A DNA stretch of 64,000 nucleotides from an uncultured Flavobacteriaceae bacterium. Lineage in GTDB: Bacteria; Bacteroidota; Bacteroidia; Flavobacteriales; Flavobacteriaceae. A program made the translations under genes and the position numbers. Below, in pieces: positions 9,541-19,503 of this stretch. The DNA lies in contig CALSUF010000001.1 in assembly GCA_943789465.1 (NCBI GenBank), positions 372,001-436,000 on the forward strand. The letters run 5' to 3'. The notes beneath the pieces were generated by a model. It saw only the letters and a program-made list of their open reading frames with translations, was not told the DNA's origin and ran no database searches. Every line of letters starts with the position of its first letter. Positions within the stretch are counted from its first letter, which is position 1.

Positions 9541-12500
9541 GTGAGCGGTTCAACATTCAATATCTATAATGCTTCGGCTGGTAGTGGTAAAACATTTACC
9601 TTAGTTAAAGACTATTTAAAAATAGTCTTAACTTCCAAAGAATTTTTGCCACATCGTCATGTTTTAGCAATTACCTTTACCAACAAGGCTGTTGATGAAA
9701 TGAAAACTCGGATTGTGGAAGCGTTAATGTCGTTTGCGGCTCCGACTATTTTGACACAGTCAGACGCTTTATTTGAGCAAGTCGTTAGTGAGTTAGGAAG
9801 TTCTCCAAAAGAAATACACTTCAAATCCAAACAACTCCTCAGTAAAATACTGCACAATTATGCAGCATTTGACATTTCAACGATAGATAAATTTACTCAA
9901 AAGCTAATTCGTACGTTTGCATTTGATCTGAAACTTCCCATGAATTTTGAGGTTGAATTGGATACGGATCTTTTGCTACAAAAAGCGGTCAATCGCTTGT
10001 TGTCTAAAGCCGGAAAAAACAAGGCACTCACAAAAGTATTGGTTGAATTTGCGATTGAAAAAGCAGATGATGACAAAAGTTGGAACATCGCTTTAGATTT
10101 AGTTAAAACAGCAAAGTTATTAACCAGAGAAACGGACGCTCCATTTTTAGAGGCACTTTCGCATCGTTCATTACAAGACTTTGGCGCGTTGAAATCAACG
10201 TTATTAAAAGATATTAGTGAAATAGAGATACAAATCATTGAGCTATCAACTCAGGTTTTAGATTTGATTACAGCGAATGGTATTGAGTTTTCAGACTTTA
10301 CAAGAAGCTCTTTGCCAAAACATTTTAAGAACTTAGCGTCTAGAAAATTTGACATTAAGTATGTGGCCGTATGGCAACAGTCTATAGAAACCAGCTCGTT
10401 ATACCCTAAAAAAGTACTGCCGCATGTTGCTGCTGCCATTGAACAGCTTCGACCTCAACTTGTACATGCGTTTCATAAAACAAAAGAAGCTGTCTTTAGA
10501 ATGCGATATTTAAAAAACATTCTAAAAAATACCACCCCACTTTCTGTGTTAAATTTAATACATCAAGAACTTAAAAACATTAAAGATGAAGACAGTCTAT
10601 TGATGATTTCTGAATTTAACACGATTATAAGCCAGCAAATAAAAGACCAGCCAGCCCCTTTTATTTATGAACGTATTGGCGAAAAGTTCAATCACTTTTT
10701 TATTGATGAATTTCAAGACACTTCCGAATTACAATGGGAGAATTTGGTGCCATTATTTACAAATACATTGGCAGAAGAAAACGGGAGTGCCATGCTGGTA
10801 GGTGATGCCAAACAAGCCATTTACCGCTGGAGAGGAGGAAAGGCCGAACAGTTTATCAATTTATACAACAATGCCACGGCATTTCCTTTTGATGCGACAC
10901 TTTCTCACCTTCCAACCAATTATAGAAGCTGTAGGCAGGTGGTTGATTTTAATAACAATTTTTTTAAGCACCTATCAACAGTTGTTTTCTCAAACGACAC
11001 TTACAAATCGTTATATCAGGCGCCTTCTCAGTTAGAGTTTAATAAAAAAACAGGTTATGTAAACATTTCGTTTTTAGAGTTTGAAAAAGGTGCAGACAAA
11101 TCTCTTTTGTATGCAGAAAAAGTTTTAAAAATCATCAAATCCTATTTAGCTTCAAGCAACCAGGCAATGCTGAAAGATATTTGTGTTTTGGTACGAAAAC
11201 GGAAAGAAGGAGTTGCTGTTGCAAACTTATTAAGCCAATCTAAAATTCATATTGTTTCAAGCGAGACTCTTTTAGTAGATCAATCTCCTGAAGTAAAACA
11301 TATTATGAACGTATTGGAGTATGTGCATGAGCCTTCCAATATGAACGCCAAACTGGAGGTTATCAATTATGTTGCATCTCATTCCGACGTAGGAGATCCG
11401 CATTTATTTCGTTTAAAGTGTATTCCATTAAATCCAGCCGCGTTTTTTAAATCTCTAGAAGTTTTAGGATTGAATTTTTCTTCTAAAACCGTTTTGCAAC
11501 TTTCTATTTATGAATCTGTAGAGTATATCATTAGTAGTTTTCAATTGGCAAAAACCTCTAATGCTTACATTCAGTTTTTCTTGGACTTTGTGGTAGAATT
11601 TACTCAAAAACCAATGTCGAGCATTCGTCAATTTATAGATCATTACAATTCAAAAAAAGAGAGCTTAAGCGTTGTGACTCCAAAAGGAATCAATGCTGTC
11701 CAAATAATGACAGTTCATAAATCCAAAGGGTTGGAGTTTCCGGTTGTTATTTTTCCTTTTGCAGAGTTGGATATTTACAAAGAATTGGAGCCGAAAGAAT
11801 GGGTGTCGATGGATCCTTCTTACGCACCTTTTCCACACTTTTTATTGAATTATAATAAGGACTTTGAAGCTTTTGGCGATGAAGGTGCGTCCATTTATAA
11901 GGAGCATCAATCCAAGCTTGAACTCGACAATATCAACCTGTTGTATGTGGCACTCACAAGAGCGGTTGAACAATTGTATGTTGTAGGAAATGCTTCAGTT
12001 TCTAAAAAGACTCCAGAAAAATTAAAAACATATTCGGAACTTCTGATTAATTATCTTAAATCGTCAGGTAAGTGGGAAGACGAAACATTAGAATATGAAT
12101 TTGGGACCTTTGAAAAAATTAAAGCTCCAAACCCCACAAAATATCCAACGGTATTTCAGAAGGAATTTATATCGACCCCAAAAGAACACCTTAATGTATC
12201 GATGGTTACCAATGCAGGATATTTATGGGATACCACACAAAAAGAAGCACTTGAGAAAGGGAATTTGATTCATTTGTTAATGTCAAAGATTTACACCCAA
12301 TCAGATATTGAAATTGCGTTGAATGATTTTTTTAATGCTGGTGTGATTTCATTGCCCCAAAAAGATGCGCTTTCGAGTACATTAGAAGCGATTGTTAGCC
12401 ATCCATTATTGTCTTCTTATTATGTTTCAAATTTAAACGTTTATAACGAAAAAGAAATCATGACTTCAAGGGGAAAAATTATAATTCCTGATAGATTGGT

Positions 12501-12672
12501 TATATTTAAAGACTTGACAGCGGTTGTCATCGATTATAAAACAGGCGACCCTTATGATAAATACGAAACTCAATTGGCAAATTATTCGGAAATTATTGAA
12601 GAAATGGGGTATACAGTAATTAAAAAATTCCTAGTCTATATCAATGCAAGTCTACAAGTTAAAGAGTGTTGA
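9541..12672 (+). CDS. AddA-like UvrD/Rep helicase-nuclease
   Basis: This 1043-residue protein is a superfamily 1 helicase of the RecB/AddA kind, likely acting on double-strand ends. The Walker A motif ASAGSGKT is at residues 11-18, HVLAITFTNKAVDEMK is motif Ia, and FFIDEFQDTSELQW near 385-395 is Walker B. AKQAIYRWRGG is motif III-like, MTVHKSKGLEFPVVI is motif V and LLYVALTRAVEQLYV is motif VI. The last 60 residues hold a PD-(D/E)XK core (IPDRLVI, VVIDYKTG). The start is GTG at 9541. Its nuclease partner is encoded at 14322-17078, beyond an OmpA gene. Confidence 0.88.
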   Translation: MSGSTFNIYNASAGSGKTFTLVKDYLKIVLTSKEFLPHRHVLAITFTNKAVDEMKTRIVEALMSFAAPTILTQSDALFEQVVSELGSSPKEIHFKSKQLLSKILHNYAAFDISTIDKFTQKLIRTFAFDLKLPMNFEVELDTDLLLQKAVNRLLSKAGKNKALTKVLVEFAIEKADDDKSWNIALDLVKTAKLLTRETDAPFLEALSHRSLQDFGALKSTLLKDISEIEIQIIELSTQVLDLITANGIEFSDFTRSSLPKHFKNLASRKFDIKYVAVWQQSIETSSLYPKKVLPHVAAAIEQLRPQLVHAFHKTKEAVFRMRYLKNILKNTTPLSVLNLIHQELKNIKDEDSLLMISEFNTIISQQIKDQPAPFIYERIGEKFNHFFIDEFQDTSELQWENLVPLFTNTLAEENGSAMLVGDAKQAIYRWRGGKAEQFINLYNNATAFPFDATLSHLPTNYRSCRQVVDFNNNFFKHLSTVVFSNDTYKSLYQAPSQLEFNKKTGYVNISFLEFEKGADKSLLYAEKVLKIIKSYLASSNQAMLKDICVLVRKRKEGVAVANLLSQSKIHIVSSETLLVDQSPEVKHIMNVLEYVHEPSNMNAKLEVINYVASHSDVGDPHLFRLKCIPLNPAAFFKSLEVLGLNFSSKTVLQLSIYESVEYIISSFQLAKTSNAYIQFFLDFVVEFTQKPMSSIRQFIDHYNSKKESLSVVTPKGINAVQIMTVHKSKGLEFPVVIFPFAELDIYKELEPKEWVSMDPSYAPFPHFLLNYNKDFEAFGDEGASIYKEHQSKLELDNINLLYVALTRAVEQLYVVGNASVSKKTPEKLKTYSELLINYLKSSGKWEDETLEYEFGTFEKIKAPNPTKYPTVFQKEFISTPKEHLNVSMVTNAGYLWDTTQKEALEKGNLIHLLMSKIYTQSDIEIALNDFFNAGVISLPQKDALSSTLEAIVSHPLLSSYYVSNLNVYNEKEIMTSRGKIIIPDRLVIFKDLTAVVIDYKTGDPYDKYETQLANYSEIIEEMGYTVIKKFLVYINASLQVKEC

Positions 12673-12750
12673 TTTTGACAGGGATTTAATAAAAAGAGTA
12701 TGGATCGTCGAGATTTTTTAAAGATTAATATTTTTTTTTATTACAGAATG

Positions 12751-12781
12751 TTTGTTTTGTAGAATTAACACCTTATTTTTG
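12751..12781 (+). promoter_or_regulatory. Promoter of ompA-like gene
   Basis: TTTG at 12751-12754 is followed, after exactly 19 bases, by TATTTTTG at 12774-12781. This is the textbook Bacteroidota -33/-7 arrangement. The -7 element lies 36 bases before the ATG at 12818, giving a short leader. It is the cleanest housekeeping promoter in the window. Confidence 0.78.
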
Positions 12782-12817
12782 CGTTTAATAAAATAATCAA
12801 ACTTTAAATTATTAAAC

Positions 12818-14251
12818 ATGAAAAATCTTAGCAGATTAATTCTAACAACGTTACTTGTTTTTGCAATCGGCAACGTAAATGCACAAGACGAAAACAATCC
12901 ATGGCAACTAACAATCGGTATAAATGCCGTAGATGTATTTCCTGTTGGTGAAGACGCTCCTCAAGGAGATTACTTTCAAGAATTTTACAATGTTGAAGAC
13001 CACTGGAGTATTCTTCCTGCAGTATCTTTAATTTCATTACAGAAATATATTGACGATGGCTTTTCTGTTGGGATTTCAGGGTCTATTAACAGACTTGATA
13101 AGTGGGGAACAGCTCAAGACGGAACACTAGCATCTGTCGATAATCTAATGTATTATGCAGTTGATGGAAGTGTAAAATACAGCCTTTCAGAGTTATTCAA
13201 AACTAAAAAAATCGAGCCGTTTGTTGGTTTCGGTGGTGGATACACTTGGATAGAAGAAGGGACTTATAACACGATTTCTACTGACGAATCAGCAAGTGAT
13301 TTAGTAGGTTCTGGAACTTTAAACGGAACTGTTGGGTTGGCGTATTGGTTTTCTGACAACATTGGTATTACAGCGCAGTCTACATACAAACATTCTTTTA
13401 ATGATTACTTAACAAAACATTTTCAGCATTCTGTAGGAATAGCTTTAAAGTTTGGAGGAACAGATACGGATGGTGATGGAATATACGACAAACACGATCT
13501 TTGTCCAGAAGTACCTGGTTTAGAAGAATTCAATGGATGTCCTGACTCAGACGGTGACGGCATAGAAGATTCGAAAGATACGTGTCCAGAATTAGCTGGT
13601 TTAGCGGAGTACAACGGTTGTCCTGATACAGATGGAGACGGTGTATCTGACAACAATGACTCATGCCCAAATGAAGCAGGATTAAAATCTTTAGCAGGTT
13701 GTCCAGATGCAGATGCAGATGGTTTAGCAAATGCTCAAGATGCATGCCCAAATGAAGCGGGTCCAGTTGCTAACAACGGATGCCCTTGGAAAGATAGTGA
13801 TAGTGATGGTGTTTTAGACAAAGATGACAACTGTCCTACAGAGGCAGGAACTGTTGCTAACAATGGTTGTCCTGAAGTAATTTTTCCTTCAGAAGAAGAC
13901 CAAGCGCAACTAATCAACTACTCAAGAACAATTAACTTTGACCTTGGAAAATCAAGCTTTAAAGCGGATGCTTATCCAACATTACAAGCGATTACTGCTA
14001 TTTTAACGGCCTACCCTAAAGCGAGTTTTGTTGTTGAAGGACACACAGATAGTACAGGAACTAACGATAACTTCAACCAGTTACTTTCTGAAAGAAGAGC
14101 TCAAAAAGTTGTAGATTATTTAGTAGAAAACGGAGTTTCAGCAGATAGATTGGCCTCGGCTGGTTTTGGTGAAAGCAAACCAATGGAATCTAACATGACT
14201 GCTGCAGGAAGATCTGCTAACAGACGTGTAGAAGTTAAATTGGCTGAATAG
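12818..14251 (+). CDS. OmpA-family outer membrane protein with TSP3 repeats
   Basis: The 477-residue protein has a signal peptide ending near VNAQDE and an N-terminal beta-barrel-like region (about 25-210). Calcium-binding thrombospondin type 3 repeats follow (about 215-355) with recurring DGDGI.D..D.CP units and paired cysteines, then an OmpA/MotB peptidoglycan-binding domain (about 365-477) with [16 protein letters not shown] and [13 protein letters not shown]. It therefore anchors the outer membrane to the cell wall. It has its own strong promoter and terminator, so it is an independent unit between the two halves of the AddAB-like pair. Confidence 0.93.
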   Translation: MKNLSRLILTTLLVFAIGNVNAQDENNPWQLTIGINAVDVFPVGEDAPQGDYFQEFYNVEDHWSILPAVSLISLQKYIDDGFSVGISGSINRLDKWGTAQDGTLASVDNLMYYAVDGSVKYSLSELFKTKKIEPFVGFGGGYTWIEEGTYNTISTDESASDLVGSGTLNGTVGLAYWFSDNIGITAQSTYKHSFNDYLTKHFQHSVGIALKFGGTDTDGDGIYDKHDLCPEVPGLEEFNGCPDSDGDGIEDSKDTCPELAGLAEYNGCPDTDGDGVSDNNDSCPNEAGLKSLAGCPDADADGLANAQDACPNEAGPVANNGCPWKDSDSDGVLDKDDNCPTEAGTVANNGCPEVIFPSEEDQAQLINYSRTINFDLGKSSFKADAYPTLQAITAILTAYPKASFVVEGHTDSTGTNDNFNQLLSERRAQKVVDYLVENGVSADRLASAGFGESKPMESNMTAAGRSANRRVEVKLAE

Positions 14252-14279
14252 TTTTTAACTACTTCAAAATAAAAAGTTT

Positions 14280-14314
14280 AAAACGCTTCGCTATTGCGAA
14301 GCGTTTTTTTATTT
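14280..14314 (+). terminator. Terminator after OmpA-like gene
   Basis: A perfect 12-bp stem AAAACGCTTCGC / GCGAAGCGTTTT with a TATT loop is followed by a T tract. It lies between the OmpA stop (14251) and the next start (14322). Confidence 0.85.
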
Positions 14315-14321
14315 TTATAAC

Positions 14322-17078
14322 ATGACAAGTTTTATTTATGATGTTCTAAAAGACCTAGACACCCACCCTGAAGATGTTTCTAAACTCAGTCTTATCCTCC
14401 CCAATAAACGGGCTGGGATATTTCTTAAAATGGAATGGTCCAAACTAAATAAAACAACAGGATTTTTACCTCAAATAATTGCTATTGAGACTTTTATAGA
14501 GGAATTATCACAACTCAGACTTCTTAGTAACACCGAGCTTATCTTCGAGTTTTACGAAGTTTATTTAGAGCTTACACCCTTAAATGAAAGAGATTCATTT
14601 GATAGCTTCTCAAAATGGGCTCCAGTTGTACTTCAAGATTTTAATGAAATTGATCGTTATTTAATTCCTCCAAATCAGATTTTTGAATACCTCTCAGCAA
14701 TTCAAGAATTAAATCATTGGTCTTTAGACCCTCATCCAACGCCACTCATCAAAGGCTATTTGTCGTTCTGGAAAAAAATCTATAGTTATTACACCAAATT
14801 CACAGCGCATCTTCTTCAAAAAGATGAGGGTTATCAAGGTTTAATTTATAGAGAAGCTGTTAAGAACTTAGAGACCTATATTCAAAGTCATCCAGACAGG
14901 TCGCATGTTTTTTTAGGGTTTAACGCATTGAATGCAGCGGAATCTACCATCATTCAGGAGCTACTACTGAAAGACAGAGCAAAAATTTATTGGGACATTG
15001 ATCAATCCTTTTTAGAAACTCCTCAACATGATGCAGGCTACTTTATAAGACAACATCAAAAAACATGGAACCATTTTAAAACACAACCTCTTAAGTGGGT
15101 CTCTAATTATTATACGAAACCTAAAAACATTTCTGTTGTTGGAACCCCAAAAAATATAGGTCAGGTTAAATATGTTGGAACGCTTTTACAAAAGCTGTAC
15201 AATGAAAACAAACTACAAAATACAGCTCTTGTTTTAGGCAATGAAGATTTGTTAATCCCCATATTAAATTCACTTCCTAGCTGCATAGAAAACATCAATA
15301 TTACCATGGGTCTGCCACTAAAACAGATTCCATTTTCAGCCTTTATAGACCAATGGTTTCAGCTTCAGAAAGACGCTGTAACTCAGTATTATTATCAGGA
15401 CGTCATTGGCGTATTGTCCCACCAGTTTGTAAGACCTTTATTTCAAACCCAAGACCAAGATGCCGCCCAATTGATAATCACGACTATTAAACGTCAAAAC
15501 TTAATAAGCCTTACTAAAGATCAAATTATTGCTATAGCTCCTGAACATAAAAATAATCTAGAGCTTTTGTTTGGGACTTGGAACGATCAACCCGTCAAGG
15601 CGATCGAAAGTGTTCTTGTTCTGATCTTTAAACTTAAAGATCATTATACCAAATCTAAAAACAATCATTTACTAGCTTTAGAGTATTTATATAGGTTTTC
15701 AGAAATATTCAATCACTTAAAACGCTTAAATTCTAACTATAGCTATATTACTAGTGTCAAAACTTTACAAAGTCTTTATAAAGAATTATTAAGCTTAGAA
15801 ACTTTAGATTTTAGAGGACAACCTTTAAAGGGGCTTCAGATTATGGGAATGTTAGAATCTCGTGTATTAGATTTTGAAACGGTAATTATTGTTTCGGTCA
15901 ATGAAGGGGTGTTGCCAGCAGGTAAAACGAACAACTCCTTTATCCCTTTTGATGTCAAAATTGAAAATGCACTACCCACCTACAAAGAGAAAGATGCTGT
16001 TTATACCTATCATTTTTATCGATTACTTCAACGTGCTAAGAATGCATATATTATTTATAATACAGAACCGGATGTATTAAGTGGTGGCGAACGCAGTCGC
16101 TTTATAACCCAGTTAGAGTTTGAAGCTCACCATAGTTTGGATCATAAAATAGTGATTCCAGAGACACCACAGATGACTCCTCAATTACTATCGGTTCAGA
16201 AGACCTCTGAAATTATTTCAAAACTCAAAACCGTGGCTGCTAAAGGGTTTTCTCCGTCATCATTGAGTCAATACATTCGCAATCCAATCGATTTTTATAA
16301 TCAGAAAATCTTAGGAGTCAAAGACGAAACTCTCTTAGAAGAAACAGTTGCCGCTAACACGTTTGGAAGTATTGTTCACAACACACTTGAAGCCTTTTAT
16401 AAACCTCTCATCGGAAAGGTTTTGGAACCATTTATGCTTACGGAATTAAAACCCAAAATTGACACGACAGTCACCCACTATTTCAAAGAACTTTACAGAG
16501 AAGGCGATATCACTCACGGCCCCAATCTTATTAGTTTTGAAATTGCCAAACGGTATGTTTCAAACTTTTTAGCTTACGAGTTGGCGTGTATCAATAAAGG
16601 CGATGAAATTATAATTGAAGCTATCGAATCAAAAATGAATGTATCTCTTGATATTCCTGAACTTAAAATTCCGATACAGTTGATTGGAACGATTGACAGA
16701 ATCGATATTTGTAATGGCATACGAAGAATTATAGACTACAAAACCTCAAAGGTATCTCAATCTGAACTGGAGTTGGTGCATTGGGGGGATATTACAAGGG
16801 ACTACAAAGCCTATAGCAAAAGTTTTCAGATTATGACTTATGCGTTTATGCTAAATACCGAAGCGGTTTTCACAACGCCTGTAGAAGCAGGGGTTATTTC
16901 TTTTAAAAATCTAAAGTCAGGATTGCTAAAGTTTGCTAAGAAAGATAAACTAGGAGCTCATGCCCAGAAAACAACATTACTTTCAGCGGAGCTTTTAGAT
17001 CGTTATGAACAAGAACTCAAAACCCTCATTCTAGAGCTTTTTAATCCAGATATTGATATTATCGAAAAAGAAGTTTAA
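14322..17078 (+). CDS. AddB-like helicase/PD-(D/E)XK nuclease subunit
   Basis: This 918-residue protein resembles AddB, the partner of AddA-type helicases. The N-terminal LILPNKRAGIFLKMEW is typical. VVIVSVNEGVLPAGK near 525 corresponds to the inactive-helicase signature. The C-terminal nuclease begins SPSSLSQYIRNPIDFYNQ and includes FGSIVHNTLEAF and GTIDRIDICNGIRRIIDYKTS (Asp and Asp-x-Lys of the catalytic core). The cysteine usually found in the SQYLRCP context is an asparagine here, so the Fe-S staple seen in Bacillus AddB appears absent. The hydrolase at 17079 follows without a gap, so the two are co-transcribed. Confidence 0.85.
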   Translation: MTSFIYDVLKDLDTHPEDVSKLSLILPNKRAGIFLKMEWSKLNKTTGFLPQIIAIETFIEELSQLRLLSNTELIFEFYEVYLELTPLNERDSFDSFSKWAPVVLQDFNEIDRYLIPPNQIFEYLSAIQELNHWSLDPHPTPLIKGYLSFWKKIYSYYTKFTAHLLQKDEGYQGLIYREAVKNLETYIQSHPDRSHVFLGFNALNAAESTIIQELLLKDRAKIYWDIDQSFLETPQHDAGYFIRQHQKTWNHFKTQPLKWVSNYYTKPKNISVVGTPKNIGQVKYVGTLLQKLYNENKLQNTALVLGNEDLLIPILNSLPSCIENINITMGLPLKQIPFSAFIDQWFQLQKDAVTQYYYQDVIGVLSHQFVRPLFQTQDQDAAQLIITTIKRQNLISLTKDQIIAIAPEHKNNLELLFGTWNDQPVKAIESVLVLIFKLKDHYTKSKNNHLLALEYLYRFSEIFNHLKRLNSNYSYITSVKTLQSLYKELLSLETLDFRGQPLKGLQIMGMLESRVLDFETVIIVSVNEGVLPAGKTNNSFIPFDVKIENALPTYKEKDAVYTYHFYRLLQRAKNAYIIYNTEPDVLSGGERSRFITQLEFEAHHSLDHKIVIPETPQMTPQLLSVQKTSEIISKLKTVAAKGFSPSSLSQYIRNPIDFYNQKILGVKDETLLEETVAANTFGSIVHNTLEAFYKPLIGKVLEPFMLTELKPKIDTTVTHYFKELYREGDITHGPNLISFEIAKRYVSNFLAYELACINKGDEIIIEAIESKMNVSLDIPELKIPIQLIGTIDRIDICNGIRRIIDYKTSKVSQSELELVHWGDITRDYKAYSKSFQIMTYAFMLNTEAVFTTPVEAGVISFKNLKSGLLKFAKKDKLGAHAQKTTLLSAELLDRYEQELKTLILELFNPDIDIIEKEV

Positions 17079-17930
17079 ATGGTTATCGAAGAAATAAATA
17101 AAGTTATAAAGGGAGCTCACAGCCTACCAATAGTATTGGATATGTTTTACGATAGTACTGTAAAACAGGCGCCACTTATTATCTTTTGTCACGGCTATAA
17201 AGGGTTTAAAGACTGGGGGGCTTGGAGTTTACTAGCAAAAACATTTGCAACTTCGGGAATTGCCGTATTAAAATTTAATTTTTCTCATAACGGAGGTACG
17301 GTCGAGCAGCCAATTGATTTTCCAGACCTTGAAGCCTTTGGCCGCAACAACTATATTAAGGAATTAGACGATTTGGACCAGGTTCTTAATTGGGTTGAAT
17401 TAACTTATGGAAAACACTCCAATATTGATGCGACCAATATTACTTTAGTTGGCCACAGCCGTGGTGGCGGTATTGTGACTCTAAAAGCCGCCGAGGATAC
17501 TCGCGTAAAAAAACTAGTGAGTCTAGCGGGAGTTTCTGATTTTAAATCTAGATTTCCTTATGGCTCAGAACTTGACGCTTGGAAATCGACAGGCGTACAA
17601 CTTGTAACAAATGGCCGCACAAAACAACAGATGCCTCATTACTATCAGTTCTATGAAAACTTTATAGCAAACGAGTTAAGGCTTACGATTCAAGTTGCAG
17701 CTAAAAATCTAAACCTCCCACACTTAATTATTCATGGAGATGCAGATACAAGTGTGGATTTAAAAGAGGCTTTAGCATTACATAAATGGCATCCAAGGAG
17801 TCAACTGCTTGTATTGGAAGGCGCGAATCATGTATTTGGAAGCCATCACCCTTGGTCATTTCTTAGTTTACCCCCTTATTTGCAGCAAAGTCACTCAAAA
17901 ATCACCTCTTTTATTAACAATTTGCGCTAG
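17079..17930 (+). CDS. Alpha/beta hydrolase (dienelactone hydrolase-like)
   Basis: The 283-residue cytoplasmic protein has an alpha/beta hydrolase fold. LIIFCHGYKGFKDWGAW is the oxyanion region. The nucleophile elbow is TLVGHSRGGGIV (GxSxG) near residue 130. The acid is probably in IHGDADTSVD and the histidine in GANHVFGSHHPW. The substrate is unknown. The start codon abuts the stop of the AddB-like gene, which indicates co-transcription but not necessarily a shared function. Confidence 0.85.
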   Translation: MVIEEINKVIKGAHSLPIVLDMFYDSTVKQAPLIIFCHGYKGFKDWGAWSLLAKTFATSGIAVLKFNFSHNGGTVEQPIDFPDLEAFGRNNYIKELDDLDQVLNWVELTYGKHSNIDATNITLVGHSRGGGIVTLKAAEDTRVKKLVSLAGVSDFKSRFPYGSELDAWKSTGVQLVTNGRTKQQMPHYYQFYENFIANELRLTIQVAAKNLNLPHLIIHGDADTSVDLKEALALHKWHPRSQLLVLEGANHVFGSHHPWSFLSLPPYLQQSHSKITSFINNLR

Positions 17931-18016
17931 TTCTTAAAAAAAAGAACATTTATCTGATATTTTTTTTGGAAAGAATAAACTAATTTTTGTAATTTAGACT
18001 AAATTAAATATATATT

Positions 18017-18211
18017 ATGGGATATTCATTCAAAAATAGCAAAGGAAAGACGTATTTTTTACACACTAAAGATGTAATTCTTAAAGGTGGTAGAGAACAA
18101 ACTATTTATTATTTCGCAAAAGACGAGCGTGACAATACATGTGATCTTCCTGCTGGAAAAAAGATTGTTGAAAATGAAAAAACAGGATTACCTTTTGTGA
18201 AAAAGGCTTAA
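18017..18211 (+). CDS. Small conserved protein (64 aa), function unknown
   Basis: The predicted 64-residue soluble protein begins MGYSFKNSKGKTYFLHTKDV and is rich in lysine and glycine, with no membrane segment. The context of a free-standing gene with a strong terminator just after it supports expression. The short beta-rich pattern (KGKTYFLH, REQTIYYFAK, GLPFVKKA) suggests a small beta-sheet fold, but I do not recognise a named domain. Confidence 0.6.
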   Translation: MGYSFKNSKGKTYFLHTKDVILKGGREQTIYYFAKDERDNTCDLPAGKKIVENEKTGLPFVKKA

Positions 18212-18235
18212 TAAGTTTTTCAATCTTAAAAATTT

Positions 18236-18266
18236 AAAACCCACTCATAGAGTGGGTTTTTTTTTT
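18236..18266 (+). terminator. Terminator after small 64-aa gene
   Basis: An 11-bp stem AAAACCCACTC / GAGTGGGTTTT closes an ATA loop and is followed by a ten-base T tract. It marks the end of the unit starting at 18017. Confidence 0.85.
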
Positions 18267-18326
18267 CATACCTATATTTCCGATGAGTGAATCATTACTT
18301 ACATGAAACATTCGGTAAAATCAATT

Positions 18327-18740
18327 TTATTTTTGATTTGTTTTTACAATGGTGTACAGCATTGTAAGTGCAACTACTAAATGCATAAATCCAAATTGAA
18401 GAGGGACATTAAACAGTACGCTTAAGATTAAGAATCCATGTAAAAGATTAAAGACTAAAATGGCTAAACGTATTTTTTTGCTCAAATAAATTGAGGATTT
18501 AGAACTCGAGTTTATTGGCAAAGAGATCATCATCTGGATCAAAAAAATAAGTAAAAAAAACAAGTGTATCGAGTGGTCACTCAATAAATAAAGGTAAACT
18601 TCTCCAGTTATAGGGATTATGCTAAAAAGACAAATTCCAAGAGAAAGCAACCTCTTGTTTTCTGTCAATGCACCATAAGACATGGCTGTTAAAAAAGAAA
18701 CTCCTGCGAAGGAGCCAAAAATTTCAAAGGCAGGAAGCAT
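18327..18740 (-). CDS. Four-helix membrane protein, paralogue A
   Basis: The 137-residue protein is almost entirely hydrophobic, with about four predicted transmembrane helices (near 5-22, 30-52, 58-75, 90-130). No catalytic motif is visible. It clearly resembles the product of the neighbouring gene at 18795: both contain a LGIC/FGICL...IPI.GE segment near residue 40 and a QFG(F/Y).H pattern near the C terminus. This indicates a tandem duplication. The function is unknown. Confidence 0.6.
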   Translation of the reverse strand: MLPAFEIFGSFAGVSFLTAMSYGALTENKRLLSLGICLFSIIPITGEVYLYLLSDHSIHLFFLLIFLIQMMISLPINSSSKSSIYLSKKIRLAILVFNLLHGFLILSVLFNVPLQFGFMHLVVALTMLYTIVKTNQK

Positions 18741-18794
18741 ATCTAGCGTAATTTAAATTAATCAAATGGTTTAAATTGAAGTATAATACAATAA

Positions 18795-19229
18795 TTAAAA
18801 ATATCTTAAGTCGTTTACATTAACTCCAAAACACTTTTTTTGCGAGCTTATTCTTATAATTACGTAGGTTATTATTGAGGCAATAACAAAATGAAAATAC
18901 CCAAATTGAGGAGCCACATCAAGGTCCTCGTTTAAAATTAGGTATCCGATATAAAGATTAGTTGCTATGATTACGCCCCCAATTTTTTTACTTAAAGCAA
19001 CTGCTGCTAGATTGTTGGCATCAAAAGCTACTTTTGTAGGTAGACAAAGAATTATCAGTATTAAGAAAGCCATAATATTAGACAGATGTATGAGTTCGCC
19101 ATCCATTCCGTAAGCGATCGATTCCCCTATTATCGGAATCGTGTTGTATAAACAGATGCCAAATAAGAAAAACTCTTTTTTTCGTTTTACTATGCCATAA
19201 ATTATAACTGAGAGAAAAACAAAAAACAA
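18795..19229 (-). CDS. Four-helix membrane protein, paralogue B (start uncertain)
   Basis: The predicted 144-residue membrane protein is a tandem paralogue of the gene at 18327. FGICLYNTIPIIGE matches the LGICLFSIIPITGE of its neighbour, and APQFGYFHFVIA matches its C-terminal part. The first usable codon in frame is TTG at 19229. Similarity to paralogue A continues eleven codons further upstream (SVNIIGS beside AFEIFGS) to about 19262, where no ATG, GTG or TTG is found and a stop follows soon after. The true start may therefore be non-standard, or the initiator has been lost. Confidence 0.5.
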   Translation of the reverse strand: MFFVFLSVIIYGIVKRKKEFFLFGICLYNTIPIIGESIAYGMDGELIHLSNIMAFLILIILCLPTKVAFDANNLAAVALSKKIGGVIIATNLYIGYLILNEDLDVAPQFGYFHFVIASIITYVIIRISSQKKCFGVNVNDLRYF

Positions 19230-19285
19230 AACACTACCTATAATATTTACACTTTGAATAACGGCTGCTTGTTTTTAATATACAA

Positions 19286-19319
19286 ATCAATAAAATGTAA
19301 TTTAATACATTTTATTGAT
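19286..19319. repeat. Perfect 14-bp inverted repeat upstream of paralogue B
   Basis: The two arms ATCAATAAAATGTA and TACATTTTATTGAT are exact complements around a six-base loop. No T tract follows on either side, so a terminator is unlikely. It lies about 57 bases upstream of the TTG at 19229 on the minus strand and about 185 bases upstream of the hydrolase at 19504. A regulator-binding site is possible. The rest of the 19230-19503 gap shows nothing else I recognise. Confidence 0.45.
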
Positions 19320-19503
19320 ATTAACAAATATAGTTCTCTCTTCGTTGATTTTTATTTTACAATTATTCAGGTCTCGAGCTCTAAGGCTTAAATAATAGTT
19401 TGAAAATAGCAGAATTATTACAGTTAAGTTTTGTAGATTTATAGAACTAGATCGCAACGCAACGGTTCTAAAACACTGCTAAATTCACTTACAAAACTAA
19501 CCC

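Noticed and set aside
13470-13880. Tandem DNA repeats resembling a repeat array inside the OmpA gene
   Set aside because: They encode TSP3 calcium-binding units in frame; the DNA repetition follows from the protein.
9541-17078. AddAB-like genes as a defence island
   Set aside because: They are ordinary recombination genes in Bacteroidota and no other defence gene lies next to them.
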